42,002 nt of DNA from Thermoguttaceae bacterium. GTDB lineage: Bacteria > Planctomycetota > Planctomycetia > Pirellulales > Thermoguttaceae. Location of the stretch: positions 89,674 to 131,675 of the forward strand of contig JAFRXD010000002.1 of the NCBI GenBank assembly GCA_017441605.1, given 5' to 3'. Below the pieces are notes generated by a model. The model was not told the origin of the DNA. It saw nothing but the letters and a program-made list of their open reading frames with translations, and ran no database searches. The number at the start of each line of letters is the position of its first letter. Positions within the stretch are counted from its first letter, which is position 1. Below are positions 24,217 through 32,159 of the stretch, one piece after another. The translations under genes and the position numbers were made by a program.

Positions 24217-24270
24217 AACAAACCGCGCGAAAAGTAGAGGGAATAATCCAACGCGAGAGAGCGTCTCGGT

Positions 24271-25140
24271 TTATCTTCGGCGCCCTTTGTCGTCGTTTTT
24301 CTTATTTTTTCCTTTGAAACCGCCTGATTTGCGATTTCCCGAATCTCCGTTTCGTCCGTCTTTTTGATCGCGACTTTTACGGAATTGTTTTCGATCGCCG
24401 TCCCGATGGAACTCTCGCTTTTTACCGTCGAAACGAGGACGGTCTTCCATTCGTTCCGAGCCCCGATTACCGCGGACGAACCATTCGGGAGAGTCTTCTT
24501 CTTCGTCGTCTTCGCCGTCAATTTCTTCGAACGACTCGGGATCGACCTCGACGGTCTCAAAATCGCCGCGAACGTAGCGCTCGCCGTTCTTTCTCAGGGA
24601 CTCAAACTCTCGCTCGTCGTCCTCCGGATCGTAAAGGGGAGGCAGTTTGCTCAACAAGTCGATCATCTCGAGAGCGGCTTCCGCCGCCTCGGCGCCTTTG
24701 TTTCCGGGTCGCTCGCCCAGAGTTTTATCGGTTTCCGTTTCAACGGAACCGCTTCGCGCCATCGCCTGTTCGATCGTATTGCAAGTGATCACTCCAAAAA
24801 CGACCGGGAGACAGTATTCGGATCCAATGCGCGCAAGTTCCGCGCTAACCGCGCGATTAATGTACTCGTCGTGGGACGTCTCGCCTTTGATCACGCAACC
24901 TAGGCAGACAACCGCGGCGTAGTCTTCGTCGCAAGCGAAACGTTGCGCCAAGGTCGGCAGCTCGAAAGCGCCGGGAACCCTAACGACGACGATTTGATCC
25001 TCGGACACCATCTTTTCTCGGAACTTTGCGAGGGCTCCCTCGAGGAGTCTGTCGGTGATCGTTTTGTTAAAGCGCGAAACGATCACGGCGATTTTACCAA
25101 CGTCGCCGGGCGCTTGGGCGTATCCTTCAAATTCCGTCAT
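24271..25140 (-). CDS. ribH: 6,7-dimethyl-8-ribityllumazine synthase with long charged C-terminal tail
   Basis: The protein has 289 residues against 150-170 in the usual enzyme. The lumazine synthase domain fills ~12-166: IVSRFNKTITDRLLEGA, VPGAFELP, GCVIKGETSHDEYI with the catalytic His90, FGVITCNTIEQA, and NKGAEAAEAALEMIDLL. It makes the riboflavin precursor from a pyrimidine and a dihydroxybutanone phosphate. A ~15-residue insert sits at 131-146. From ~167 a tail follows: a mixed segment, then a strongly acidic one (about 198-218), then a basic Arg/Lys/Gly/Asp-rich stretch to the end (223-289). The tail is in frame, with no sign of a frameshift. Many RibH proteins form 60-subunit shells, so the tail might decorate a capsid; that is inference. 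The ATG follows AAAGGA. It lies 69 bases after rho. Confidence 0.93.
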   Translation of the reverse strand: MTEFEGYAQAPGDVGKIAVIVSRFNKTITDRLLEGALAKFREKMVSEDQIVVVRVPGAFELPTLAQRFACDEDYAAVVCLGCVIKGETSHDEYINRAVSAELARIGSEYCLPVVFGVITCNTIEQAMARSGSVETETDKTLGERPGNKGAEAAEAALEMIDLLSKLPPLYDPEDDEREFESLRKNGERYVRGDFETVEVDPESFEEIDGEDDEEEDSPEWFVRGNRGSERMEDRPRFDGKKREFHRDGDRKQFRKSRDQKDGRNGDSGNRKSGGFKGKNKKNDDKGRRR

Positions 25141-25209
25141 TTAAACATATATCCTTTCGTCTAGGCGCTCCGCGAGAGGTTCGCCGTCGATATGATCGCT
25201 CGAATAACT

Positions 25210-27570
25210 TTACTCGTTCGAGGTCGCTTCGTTCGCGTCGCGACCTTTGCCCTTCGCTTTGTTTGGGGTTTCTGGTTTTGGGGCTTCGACCTTAGCGTCG
25301 CTTTGATTCGCGCCGTCGCTCAAAGTTGTTTCGAACACGAATCGAGCGGCTTCGAGCGGAGTCTTGTCTTTTAGTTGGACTCTAAGCTCCTCGTATTGTC
25401 GGAACTCGTCGTCGGAGAGAAAATCCTTAACGTCTCGCGCGGAACTGCGAACCGCGTCGATCAAAATCGGAACCTCGTTCGCGAGAGACTCGTCGATCCA
25501 GATTTCCGCGTTTCCAACTTCTCTAAATTCGTTGACGGCGATTTGATCGAATTCGTTGTCGAGAGCGGGACGAGCCGCGGCGAGCACGGTTAAGGAACCG
25601 GCTCCGTCTATTTGCCTAGCGGAGCTGAAAATCCTCTTGGGGCGCTGAAGAGCCAACGGATCCATAACGCCGGAAAAGACCGCTTCGTAGGCGGAGCGCT
25701 CCGCGTTCCAAGCTCGCGCGAGTCTCGTTAAGGAATCGACGACCAAGACGACGTCGCGTCCGTATTCGACCATTCGTTTCGCCTTTTCAAAAGCGATTTC
25801 AGAGGTCTGTATGTGAGCGATGGGCGGCTCGTCGAAGGCGGAACCGATGACCTCGCAGTTGGCGTCTTTAAAGAGTTGTTCCGCCTCGGCGATCGTTTCG
25901 GGACGTTTATCGATTAAGACGACAAAAACGAAGACGTCCGGATAGCGAGCCAAAACGGCTTTCGCCATTTCGTTCGCTAGCGTCTTTTCGTCTTCGCGCT
26001 CCGGACAAACCAGCAGGGCGCGCTGTCCGAACGCCATGGGCGCGATTTTGTCGATCGCTTGGAGGGTGGGACAAGGCGTCTCCATTTCGTCCGCCGAATC
26101 GGGAAGGGGGGAGGCGAATTTCAAGGGTCTAACCGCGCGCGAGGTAATCAAATCGTCGAAATAGGGTTTCGACGCCAACAAATTGGGATCCTCGCCATTA
26201 ATCGATTCGACGCGCAGTAGGGCGAAATACCGCTCTCTCTCTTTCGGGGGGCGAATCTGACCCGAAATCGTTAGACCGGTTCGCAGGCCAAATCGTCGAA
26301 TCTGACTGGGGGAAACGTAGACGTCGTCGGGGCACGAGACATATCGCGCTTTCGGGCTCCTCAGGAAACCGAATTCGTCGGGAAGGATTTCAAGCGTGCC
26401 CTCTCCGTACATCATACCATTTTTTTGAATCCGAGCGCGGAGAACGCGAAGGATCAGATCTCGACGCTTTTCCCCGTCGTTGGTTTCTAGATTTTGACGA
26501 CGCGCTTCGACCACGAGCTCTCGCATCGTCATCTTTTCCAATTCGACGATTTCCATCGGCTCGCGCTCTTCGCGGACCGGTTCTTGACGTCGTCCGTCCA
26601 TATCGTTTTGAGGGGCGCTGGAAACGCCAACCGCCTCGGCGCTCGCGTTTTCCGCGATTCGCGCTTCGAGGTATTTTTCGACGTTTGGACGTTTGTAGCG
26701 GCGAGCCGCCAATTCTTCCGCAAGGGAAAGAGGCTCGCCGCGTTTGCCCAAAGCGCCGATGGTCGGCTCGAGATTCTCGCGGCGCCCCCGTCTAACGGGT
26801 CTCCTCAACTCGCCTCTTCTTTCGCCAAACTCGCGCCGCGGACGCCCGTAGTCGCGCTCGCGATCATTTCGTCCGCCCGAGTCTCCGCGCCGGAAATTCT
26901 CGCTCGGCGCGCGGCGCTCGCCGGGGTACGGTCGTCGTCGCTCGTCGGCTTGACGCCGATAACCTCCGCGCTCGGCGTCGGCTCCGTTTGAAAAATCGCC
27001 GTCTCCGCGTCGCGCGCCGTATCTTAGGCGCGGATCTTCTCGCTCGCCGGTTTCTCGTCGGGGATATCCCCCTCGGGGATTCTGACGATATCCCCCGTCA
27101 ATCGGTCGGAAACGATTATCGGTTCCATTTCGATCGTTTCCGTAGTCGCCGCGCCCGACGGGTCTATTAGGAACGCGTCTGTCGGGACGAAAGTCGTTCC
27201 GTCGTCTTCCCTCGTCGTAGTTGGAGACAGGGCGTTCCCGAGGGCGATCGTTTTCAAACCGTCGTCCTCGCTCGGGGCGTTGAGAGCTCCATTCTCCTCG
27301 ATTCCAGACGCTTCTAGTTCGATTTCGCGAACGAGTTTCGTAATCTTCGTCGATTTTGTCGTCGAGACTTTCGTTTTGGGCGACCTCGTTGGATCGACCG
27401 GAACCGTCGGCGGACTCGGACGAAATCTGGGGGCGCTGGGAATTGAATCGGATCCAATCGGTACGATCGGCGTTTTCCGCCTCGTTTAATTCGTCCGCTA
27501 TTTTGGACCAAGCGTCTTTACGAGGAGCGCTCCGGTCGTTTTGATCGCGAGATGCGTCGTTAGGATTCAT
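25210..27570 (-). CDS. rho: Transcription termination factor Rho homologue, probably ATPase-deficient
   Basis: A protein of 786 residues, against ~420 in E. coli. Residues ~1-345 are a disordered Arg/Gly/Asp/Asn-rich extension, densest at ~97-270. The Rho RNA-binding domain is well kept (~388-460: GTLEILPDEFGFLRSP, DDVYVSPSQIRRFGLRTG, IRPPKERERYFALL). The ATPase domain follows but is degenerate. The Walker A site reads CPEREDEKT where E. coli has APPKAGKT. The catalytic glutamate of LIDERPEE is Lys (LIDKRPET). The R-loop TGSKMD is ALDNEFD. Walker B Asp (VVDSLTRLARAW) and the downstream arginines (VRSSAR) remain. It may bind RNA without translocating. ATG 27570 follows GGAG at 6 bases. First gene of the run rho-ribH-nusB-ftsY-tgpA. 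Confidence 0.9.
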   Translation of the reverse strand: MNPNDASRDQNDRSAPRKDAWSKIADELNEAENADRTDWIRFNSQRPQISSESADGSGRSNEVAQNESLDDKIDEDYETRSRNRTRSVWNRGEWSSQRPERGRRFENDRPRERPVSNYDEGRRRNDFRPDRRVPNRPVGRGDYGNDRNGTDNRFRPIDGGYRQNPRGGYPRRETGEREDPRLRYGARRGDGDFSNGADAERGGYRRQADERRRPYPGERRAPSENFRRGDSGGRNDRERDYGRPRREFGERRGELRRPVRRGRRENLEPTIGALGKRGEPLSLAEELAARRYKRPNVEKYLEARIAENASAEAVGVSSAPQNDMDGRRQEPVREEREPMEIVELEKMTMRELVVEARRQNLETNDGEKRRDLILRVLRARIQKNGMMYGEGTLEILPDEFGFLRSPKARYVSCPDDVYVSPSQIRRFGLRTGLTISGQIRPPKERERYFALLRVESINGEDPNLLASKPYFDDLITSRAVRPLKFASPLPDSADEMETPCPTLQAIDKIAPMAFGQRALLVCPEREDEKTLANEMAKAVLARYPDVFVFVVLIDKRPETIAEAEQLFKDANCEVIGSAFDEPPIAHIQTSEIAFEKAKRMVEYGRDVVLVVDSLTRLARAWNAERSAYEAVFSGVMDPLALQRPKRIFSSARQIDGAGSLTVLAAARPALDNEFDQIAVNEFREVGNAEIWIDESLANEVPILIDAVRSSARDVKDFLSDDEFRQYEELRVQLKDKTPLEAARFVFETTLSDGANQSDAKVEAPKPETPNKAKGKGRDANEATSNE

Positions 27571-27580
27571 CAATAACTCC

Positions 27581-27599
27581 TCGCCGAACTTGTCGGCGA
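27581..27599 (-). promoter_or_regulatory. rho: Hairpin abutting the rho ribosome binding site
   Basis: On the minus strand, TCGCCGA-CAAGT-TCGGCGA forms a 7-base perfect stem, and its 3' arm runs straight into GGAG (27580-27577), the Shine-Dalgarno sequence of rho. It could hinder ribosome access, as in translational autoregulation. Confidence 0.45.
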
Positions 27600-27671
27600 A
27601 TACGCTCTACAGTTTGAAAAGGATCGCTTGCGCCGCGCGAGCAACGCGGGGAAGCGGGCGGGAATGATCGA

Positions 27672-27693
27672 CCGATCAAAACGGTTTGATCGG
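27672..27693. repeat. Perfect inverted repeat between coaE and rho
   Basis: CCGATCAAA-ACGG-TTTGATCGG, 9-base arms and a 4-base spacer, lies about midway in the 213 bases between the coaE stop and the rho start. No T tract follows on the minus strand, so it looks more like a protein-binding site or leader hairpin than a terminator. Confidence 0.5.
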
Positions 27694-27786
27694 CGCTACG
27701 TTAACGCGTTCAAACTACAGTGTTCTTTATCTCAAGGAGGGGAAAAACAGGGCTTTTTGGGGGCGTCTTTGCGCGGAAGAAAACGA

Positions 27787-28443
27787 TTAATTACTATCGC
27801 TTCCTCCGCGCTTCGAGAACTCGGCGCTCTGCGCTTTTTTCACGATTTCCGCCACCTGCTCCGCGGCGCGCGAATCGTCCCGATCCGCGCTCACAATAAA
27901 GTCGGCTCTCGTTTTTTTTAAATCTAGGGGCAGTTGCCGCGATTCCCGTTTTCTCAGTTCGTCGTCGCTCCAACCTCTATCGCGAACGCGCCTCGATCTC
28001 GTTTGTTCGGACGCGTCGACGAAAACGACAAAATCGACGCTCGTTTCCCATCCCGCCTCGAACAACAGCGGTGCGTCGACGACGAGGAGCGACTTTTTCG
28101 CCGTTTTTTGCGTTTTCATCCAGCGTTGATAAACGCGGAAGAGCGGGGGACGAATAGTCGCGTTCAAAAAGTCGAGCTCTTCGCGAGCGCTCTCGGTCAA
28201 ACCAAAGACAATGTCGGCGACGGCTCGGGAGTCGACGCGGCCAAGTTCGTCGACAACTCTCGGCCAACGCGCTCGCAGTTTGGCGACAACCTCCGGATCG
28301 CGCAATAACGCCTTCGCCTCGAAATCGGCGTCGAATCGCGACGCTCCCAGCGCGACGAATTCGTCGGCGACGAAACTCTTTCCGGAACCAATGCCACCGA
28401 CGACTCCGAAAACGAGGGTCGGTTCGTAAAAATTGGGACTCAA
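27787..28443 (-). CDS. coaE: Dephospho-CoA kinase
   Basis: A protein of 218 residues. The P-loop GGIGSGKS lies near residues 16-23. FDADFEAKALL stands at the usual DAD position, and LLVVDAPLLFEAGWE, DFVVFVDASEQTRSRRVRDR and KRESRQLPLDLKKTRADFIV follow the family pattern. It phosphorylates the 3'-hydroxyl of dephospho-CoA, the last step of coenzyme A synthesis. The start appears to be TTG at 28443; no ATG occurs before the P-loop and the ribosome binding site is weak (GAG). A promoter lies 71-98 bases upstream. Rho follows after 213 bases. Confidence 0.92.
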   Translation of the reverse strand: MSPNFYEPTLVFGVVGGIGSGKSFVADEFVALGASRFDADFEAKALLRDPEVVAKLRARWPRVVDELGRVDSRAVADIVFGLTESAREELDFLNATIRPPLFRVYQRWMKTQKTAKKSLLVVDAPLLFEAGWETSVDFVVFVDASEQTRSRRVRDRGWSDDELRKRESRQLPLDLKKTRADFIVSADRDDSRAAEQVAEIVKKAQSAEFSKRGGSDSN

Positions 28444-28513
28444 CGGGGATTTCTCTATTGTTTCAAAACGCGGCGTCGAATCGCGACGAGCTTTTGATCG
28501 ACGCCATTTGGCA

Positions 28514-28541
28514 ATTATCGCGAAATTCGGGTTTCTTTCAA
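28514..28541 (-). promoter_or_regulatory. Predicted sigma70 promoter of coaE
   Basis: On the minus strand, -35 TTGAAA (28541-28536), 16-base spacer, -10 GATAAT (28519-28514), about 70 bases upstream of the TTG start. Confidence 0.65.
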
Positions 28542-28715
28542 GTTCTTTTTTATCTATTTTGGAAAAACGTCCTTGTTTAATCGTTTGTTCGAATGTACCA
28601 TATTACGCGATTCGAGTCGTTTAGTTCGCCGAACCTCGCGACGAAGCTCGTCGCGGCGCGTCGGTTGGGAATCGAGGCGTTGGAAAACGTCGCTTTTACG
28701 CTTATTGGAAACGCA

Positions 28716-29678
28716 ATGGGGTTATCGGACAGAGATTATTATTTCGAAGACGCGCGAACGGAACGCGGATTGGGTTCTCATTTTCCTTCCGCGGTCGCGT
28801 TGATCATACTTCTTAACGTCGTTTTGTACTTTGTCAACCAAGGAACCGGCGGAGCGCTGTTTGGAAAGATGATGTTGCGCGGCGATCTAGCGTCCGTTCC
28901 TCTTCAGTGGTACCGGTGTATAACTTATGGGTTCGCTCACGATCCCGGCGGGTTTTGGCATATTTTTTGCAATATGCTGACACTCTTTTTCTTCGGTCCG
29001 GTTCTTGAGCGGCTTTACGGCAAAGCTGAATTTTGGATCTTCTATCTCGGGGCCATATTTTTCGGCGGGGTTACTTGGAACGTCCTTCATATCGGTCAGG
29101 ACAATTACGGGGCTCTTGGCGCGTCGGGGGGGATTTCGGCGGTCGTGATTCTCTTCGCTTGCAAATATCCGAAGCAAATCGTCCTTTTGTACGGGATTTT
29201 TCCGATTCCCATTTGGCTTTTGGGAATTGGTTACGTCGCGTACGACGCGTTCGGGGCTCATCGCGGAGTCGATAATATTGGTCACGATATTCACTTGGCC
29301 GGCGCGGCGTTCGCGATTTTTTATTTCCTTTCAAACGTTCGGTTTTCCGGGCTTTTTTCCAAGAAGTCGCGAAGGAGAACAAATCGAGAGACCTATCGAA
29401 TCAACGATTCTTTCTCGTCTTCCGATTCCTATTATTCGTCGTCCTCTTCCGTTAATCCCTCGGACGAGCCCAAGAAGCGCGGAGGTTTTTTATCCTTGCT
29501 CAAAGGGGAGTCCGAATTGGAGAAGATGGACGCGGCGACATTGGAAGCGGAGGTCGATCGCATTCTTGGCAAATTGAACAAGTTTGGAAGAGACAGTTTG
29601 ACGAAAAAAGAAGAGAAAACGCTTTATTTCGCGAGCGAGGCGTATCAAAAACGCGCCAATTCGCGCGACTCTCGGTAA
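28716..29678 (+). CDS. Rhomboid-family intramembrane serine protease
   Basis: A protein of 320 residues from MGLSDRDYYFED, the start typical of this rhomboid group. About six membrane helices span ~24-215. The catalytic Ser137 is in GASGG (135-139) and His193 is in GHDIHLAG; the oxyanion Asn86 is in HIFCNMLTL. Rhomboids cleave transmembrane segments of membrane proteins. A Ser/Tyr-rich linker follows, and a C-terminal ~60-residue segment (EAEVDRILGKLNKFGRDSLTKKEEK) resembles the short domain at the end of many bacterial rhomboids. An in-frame upstream start at 28593 adds 41 residues without conserved features and was rejected. The sialidase-like gene begins 46 bases downstream. Confidence 0.9.
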   Translation: MGLSDRDYYFEDARTERGLGSHFPSAVALIILLNVVLYFVNQGTGGALFGKMMLRGDLASVPLQWYRCITYGFAHDPGGFWHIFCNMLTLFFFGPVLERLYGKAEFWIFYLGAIFFGGVTWNVLHIGQDNYGALGASGGISAVVILFACKYPKQIVLLYGIFPIPIWLLGIGYVAYDAFGAHRGVDNIGHDIHLAGAAFAIFYFLSNVRFSGLFSKKSRRRTNRETYRINDSFSSSDSYYSSSSSVNPSDEPKKRGGFLSLLKGESELEKMDAATLEAEVDRILGKLNKFGRDSLTKKEEKTLYFASEAYQKRANSRDSR

Positions 29679-29724
29679 ATTTCGAACAAATCGGGTCGCC
29701 GACATTTCAAGAGGAGATATTCGA

Positions 29725-30897
29725 ATGCGCAAGTTGTGTTTTATCGTCGTTTTCGCCGCGCTGGTTTTCGCAAGCGTCGCTCGAGCGCAAAACGCCGTTC
29801 CCACGCTCGATATTTCCCAAGACGAGGCGCGTCAAACGGTAATCGCCGCCGGAACGCCCGAGGTTTATCAAGGGCACCCGTATTTGGTAAAAAATCCGGA
29901 CGATTCGTTGCTCGTCGTTTGGTGCGTCAATCACGGTGGCGCCGCGGGACCAATCGCGAAAAGCGTCGACGGGGGATTGACTTGGACGCGTCTGGACGAG
30001 AACGCGCCTCCGGAGTATCGAACTCATATTAATTGTCCGAGCGTTTATCGACTGGTCGACGCGAACGGGAAGGCTTGGCATTGGGTGTTCACGTCGCAAC
30101 CCTGGCTGGCGCGGATCGTTAGCGGCGACGGCGGCGAGACGTGGGAAGAGAAGGCTCCGCTCGGTTTCGCGAACGTAATGGCGTTTAGCTCGATCGTTCC
30201 CAAGAATCCGGGCGTCCAGGACGGCAAGTACCTCGGTTTCTATCATCGACGTCGCGCCGCGGACGGAACGTTGCTCAATAAGGAACCCCCGCAAAAGGGG
30301 CGTTTGGAAGTCGCGATTTCCGAAACGAGCGACGCGGGATTTACTTGGTCCGAACCGAGAACGATCGCGGATATGGAAGGCAAAGACCTTTGCGAACCGT
30401 TCGCTTTTTGGTCGCCGACGAACGACGAGATTTGTTGTTTGCTTCGCGAAAACACGCACAAAGGTCGCAGTATGGTTACGTATAGTCGAGATCGCGGAGA
30501 AACGTGGAGCGAGCCTCGCGACGTCTCATGGGAACTAACGGGCGATCGACACATTGGGGCCTACGTTGGGGACGGGCGGCTCTTTATCGCGTTTCGCGAT
30601 CAGGCGATCGATAGCGAGACGCGCGGGCATTTTGTCGGCTGGGTCGGGACTTACGACGATATCAAGAACGGGCGTCCCGGGGACTATCGAGTTAAATTAT
30701 TGCACTCCTACGCGAAGCCTTGGGCCGGCGATTGCGGATACCCGGGCGTCGCGGTTCTTAAGGACGGAACGGTCGTCGCGTTGACGTACGTCAAGTATCG
30801 CGACGACGAGAACAAGCATTCGATCGTCGCGACGCGTTTTAAGATCGAGGAATTAGATCAAATGGCGGAGCGCGCCAAAAACGAGAGCGCCGAATAA
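29725..30897 (+). CDS. Secreted sialidase-like BNR-repeat protein
   Basis: The protein has 390 residues with a signal peptide (hydrophobic 5-17, cleavage near ARA-QNA). The rest fits a six-bladed beta propeller with four Asp-box repeats: SVDGGLTW (80-87), SGDGGETW (133-140), TSDAGFTW (201-208) and SRDRGETW (254-261). This is the sialidase/neuraminidase superfamily. Arginines typical of the GH33 active site cannot be mapped with confidence, and no clear RIP motif is seen, so removal of sialic acid is not assured. It may act on another sugar acid or only bind glycans. The ribosome binding site GAGGAG is strong. Its 3' end overlaps a hairpin that probably terminates the convergent transporter gene. 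Confidence 0.8.
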   Translation: MRKLCFIVVFAALVFASVARAQNAVPTLDISQDEARQTVIAAGTPEVYQGHPYLVKNPDDSLLVVWCVNHGGAAGPIAKSVDGGLTWTRLDENAPPEYRTHINCPSVYRLVDANGKAWHWVFTSQPWLARIVSGDGGETWEEKAPLGFANVMAFSSIVPKNPGVQDGKYLGFYHRRRAADGTLLNKEPPQKGRLEVAISETSDAGFTWSEPRTIADMEGKDLCEPFAFWSPTNDEICCLLRENTHKGRSMVTYSRDRGETWSEPRDVSWELTGDRHIGAYVGDGRLFIAFRDQAIDSETRGHFVGWVGTYDDIKNGRPGDYRVKLLHSYAKPWAGDCGYPGVAVLKDGTVVALTYVKYRDDENKHSIVATRFKIEELDQMAERAKNESAE

Positions 30898-30905
30898 GGC
30901 TCTCG
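30877..30905 (-). terminator. Probable terminator of the SBF-type transporter, inside the sialidase-like 3' end
   Basis: On the minus strand, CGAGAGCC and GGC(G)CTCTCG pair with a one-base bulge and are followed by TTTTT (30881-30877). The hairpin spans the stop codon of the convergent gene. Confidence 0.55.
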
Positions 30906-30917
30906 CTCTCGCTTCCT

Positions 30918-32027
30918 CTATCGGTCGGCTTCGGCGTTTCGCGCAAAGCGTTGCGCGATAACGCTCACCACGATTAGTTGCATGGCGTGGTAGATCATCG
31001 TCGGCAAAATGAGCATCCCCGCCATATTGGGCGACTCGAGTAAGACGCGGGACATCGCGGCGCCGTGCACGAGCGACTTCTTGGAGCCGCAGAAGAGCGT
31101 CGCGATCGTATCTTCGCGATTGAACCGCAGGAGACGGCAAACGAGCCCAACGATTCCGTAAACGACGAAAAAGAGCGCGACCATTCCGCAGATTAGCCGG
31201 AAGAGCGTCCAGAAGTCGAGCCCTCCGAACATGTTTTCTTTGAAAGAACTGCAGAACGAGACGTAAACGATCAAAACGATCGAGCCTTGATCGCATTTTC
31301 GGAGTCCCTTGTCGTGGCGCCGCGAAAATTCCCCGAATCTACGATTGGCGAGGATTCCTAGGGTTATCGGAACGATTACCTGGATCGTCAGGGAGAGGAG
31401 AACCGAGCCTAGGCCGCGTCCTCCGGACGAGGAATCGATAAAGAGACGCATCCATAACGGCGTGATAAAGACGCCGAGCAAGCTTGAAATACTGGCGTCG
31501 AAGATGGCGGCCGGAACGTTGCCTCTGGCAATGTTCGTCATAACGACGGACGAGGAAACGGTCGAGGGGAGAGACGCGAGGAAAAAGATTCCCAGCCAAA
31601 TTCCGGTCGCGGTCGTTTTGTCCAATCCTCTTTTTTGATTCTCGGGGGAACCGGTCGCGCTCGCGGACGTCAAACCGTCGTCGTTTTGTTCCGCTTTCGT
31701 TTCGAGCGCGGCGGTTTCGGCGCGAGTCGGGGCGTTGCCGGTCGCGAACATCGCGCCCAATACGAGCAAAGGGAAGAGGAGGAACGTGGAGGCGACGACG
31801 ACGGCGTGCATTTTGACGTTCGCAAGTCCGGCGCGAATCTTTTCCCAGTTGAGTCGAAGCCCGTAAAAGAAGAAGATCGCGGACACGCCGACGTTCGCCA
31901 GGGTCGAGAACGAAACGATTCCCTTGCGCGCGCCCAGTTCCGGGTAAAGCCAAGCGAGAAAAACCGCTCCGAAGAGGCAGAGAATAAAGCCGTCGAGTCC
32001 TAAGCGACCTAGCGTTTTCTTGATCAT
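30918..32027 (-). CDS. Bile-acid:sodium symporter (SBF/BASS)-type transporter
   Basis: The protein has 369 residues from MIKKTLGRLGLDGF, with nine to ten hydrophobic helices. Features of the SBF-like group are ANVGVSAIFFFYGLRLNWE, FLASLPSTVSSSVVMTNIARGN (the conserved crossing-helix segment), and GSKKSLVHGAAM with a late conserved Ser/His. Such proteins import organic anions (bile acids, pantoate, keto acids) with sodium; the substrate here is unknown. A hydrophilic loop of ~40 residues (TRAETAALETKAEQ onward) interrupts the first half. A 48-codon longer frame contains the promoter and is rejected. Divergent from rhaB across a shared regulatory region, which hints at sugar-linked control. Confidence 0.83.
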   Translation of the reverse strand: MIKKTLGRLGLDGFILCLFGAVFLAWLYPELGARKGIVSFSTLANVGVSAIFFFYGLRLNWEKIRAGLANVKMHAVVVASTFLLFPLLVLGAMFATGNAPTRAETAALETKAEQNDDGLTSASATGSPENQKRGLDKTTATGIWLGIFFLASLPSTVSSSVVMTNIARGNVPAAIFDASISSLLGVFITPLWMRLFIDSSSGGRGLGSVLLSLTIQVIVPITLGILANRRFGEFSRRHDKGLRKCDQGSIVLIVYVSFCSSFKENMFGGLDFWTLFRLICGMVALFFVVYGIVGLVCRLLRFNREDTIATLFCGSKKSLVHGAAMSRVLLESPNMAGMLILPTMIYHAMQLIVVSVIAQRFARNAEADR

Positions 32028-32073
32028 TTGTCCATCGCTCTCGTTATATCGATCGCTTCCGCGACCCGATTCT

Positions 32074-32101
32074 ATTATACTCGCCGCGAACGTTGGCGCA
32101 A
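32074..32101 (-). promoter_or_regulatory. Predicted promoter of the SBF-type transporter
   Basis: On the minus strand, -35 TTGCGC (32101-32096), 16-base spacer, perfect -10 TATAAT (32079-32074). It lies inside the longer alternative reading frame, supporting the start at 32027. Confidence 0.65.
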
Positions 32102-32159
32102 GCGTTAAAAGCGGAGCGGAAGCGCTTGAAGAAACGTTAAAAAAACGCTCGAGCGCTTG
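32099..32159. promoter_or_regulatory. Repeated CAAGCG/CGCTTG half-sites between divergent promoters
   Basis: CAAGCG occurs at 32099-32104 and its complement CGCTTG within two copies of AGCGCTTG at 32121-32128 and 32152-32159, the latter spaced 31 bases (about three helical turns). They overlap the -35 boxes of both divergent promoters, as an operator would. Confidence 0.4.

Noticed and set aside
24271..24642. RibH tail as a frameshift artefact
   Set aside because: The tail is in the same frame as the enzyme, uses the same codon preferences and ends with a normal stop 54 bases before nusB. No alternative frame continues a known domain.
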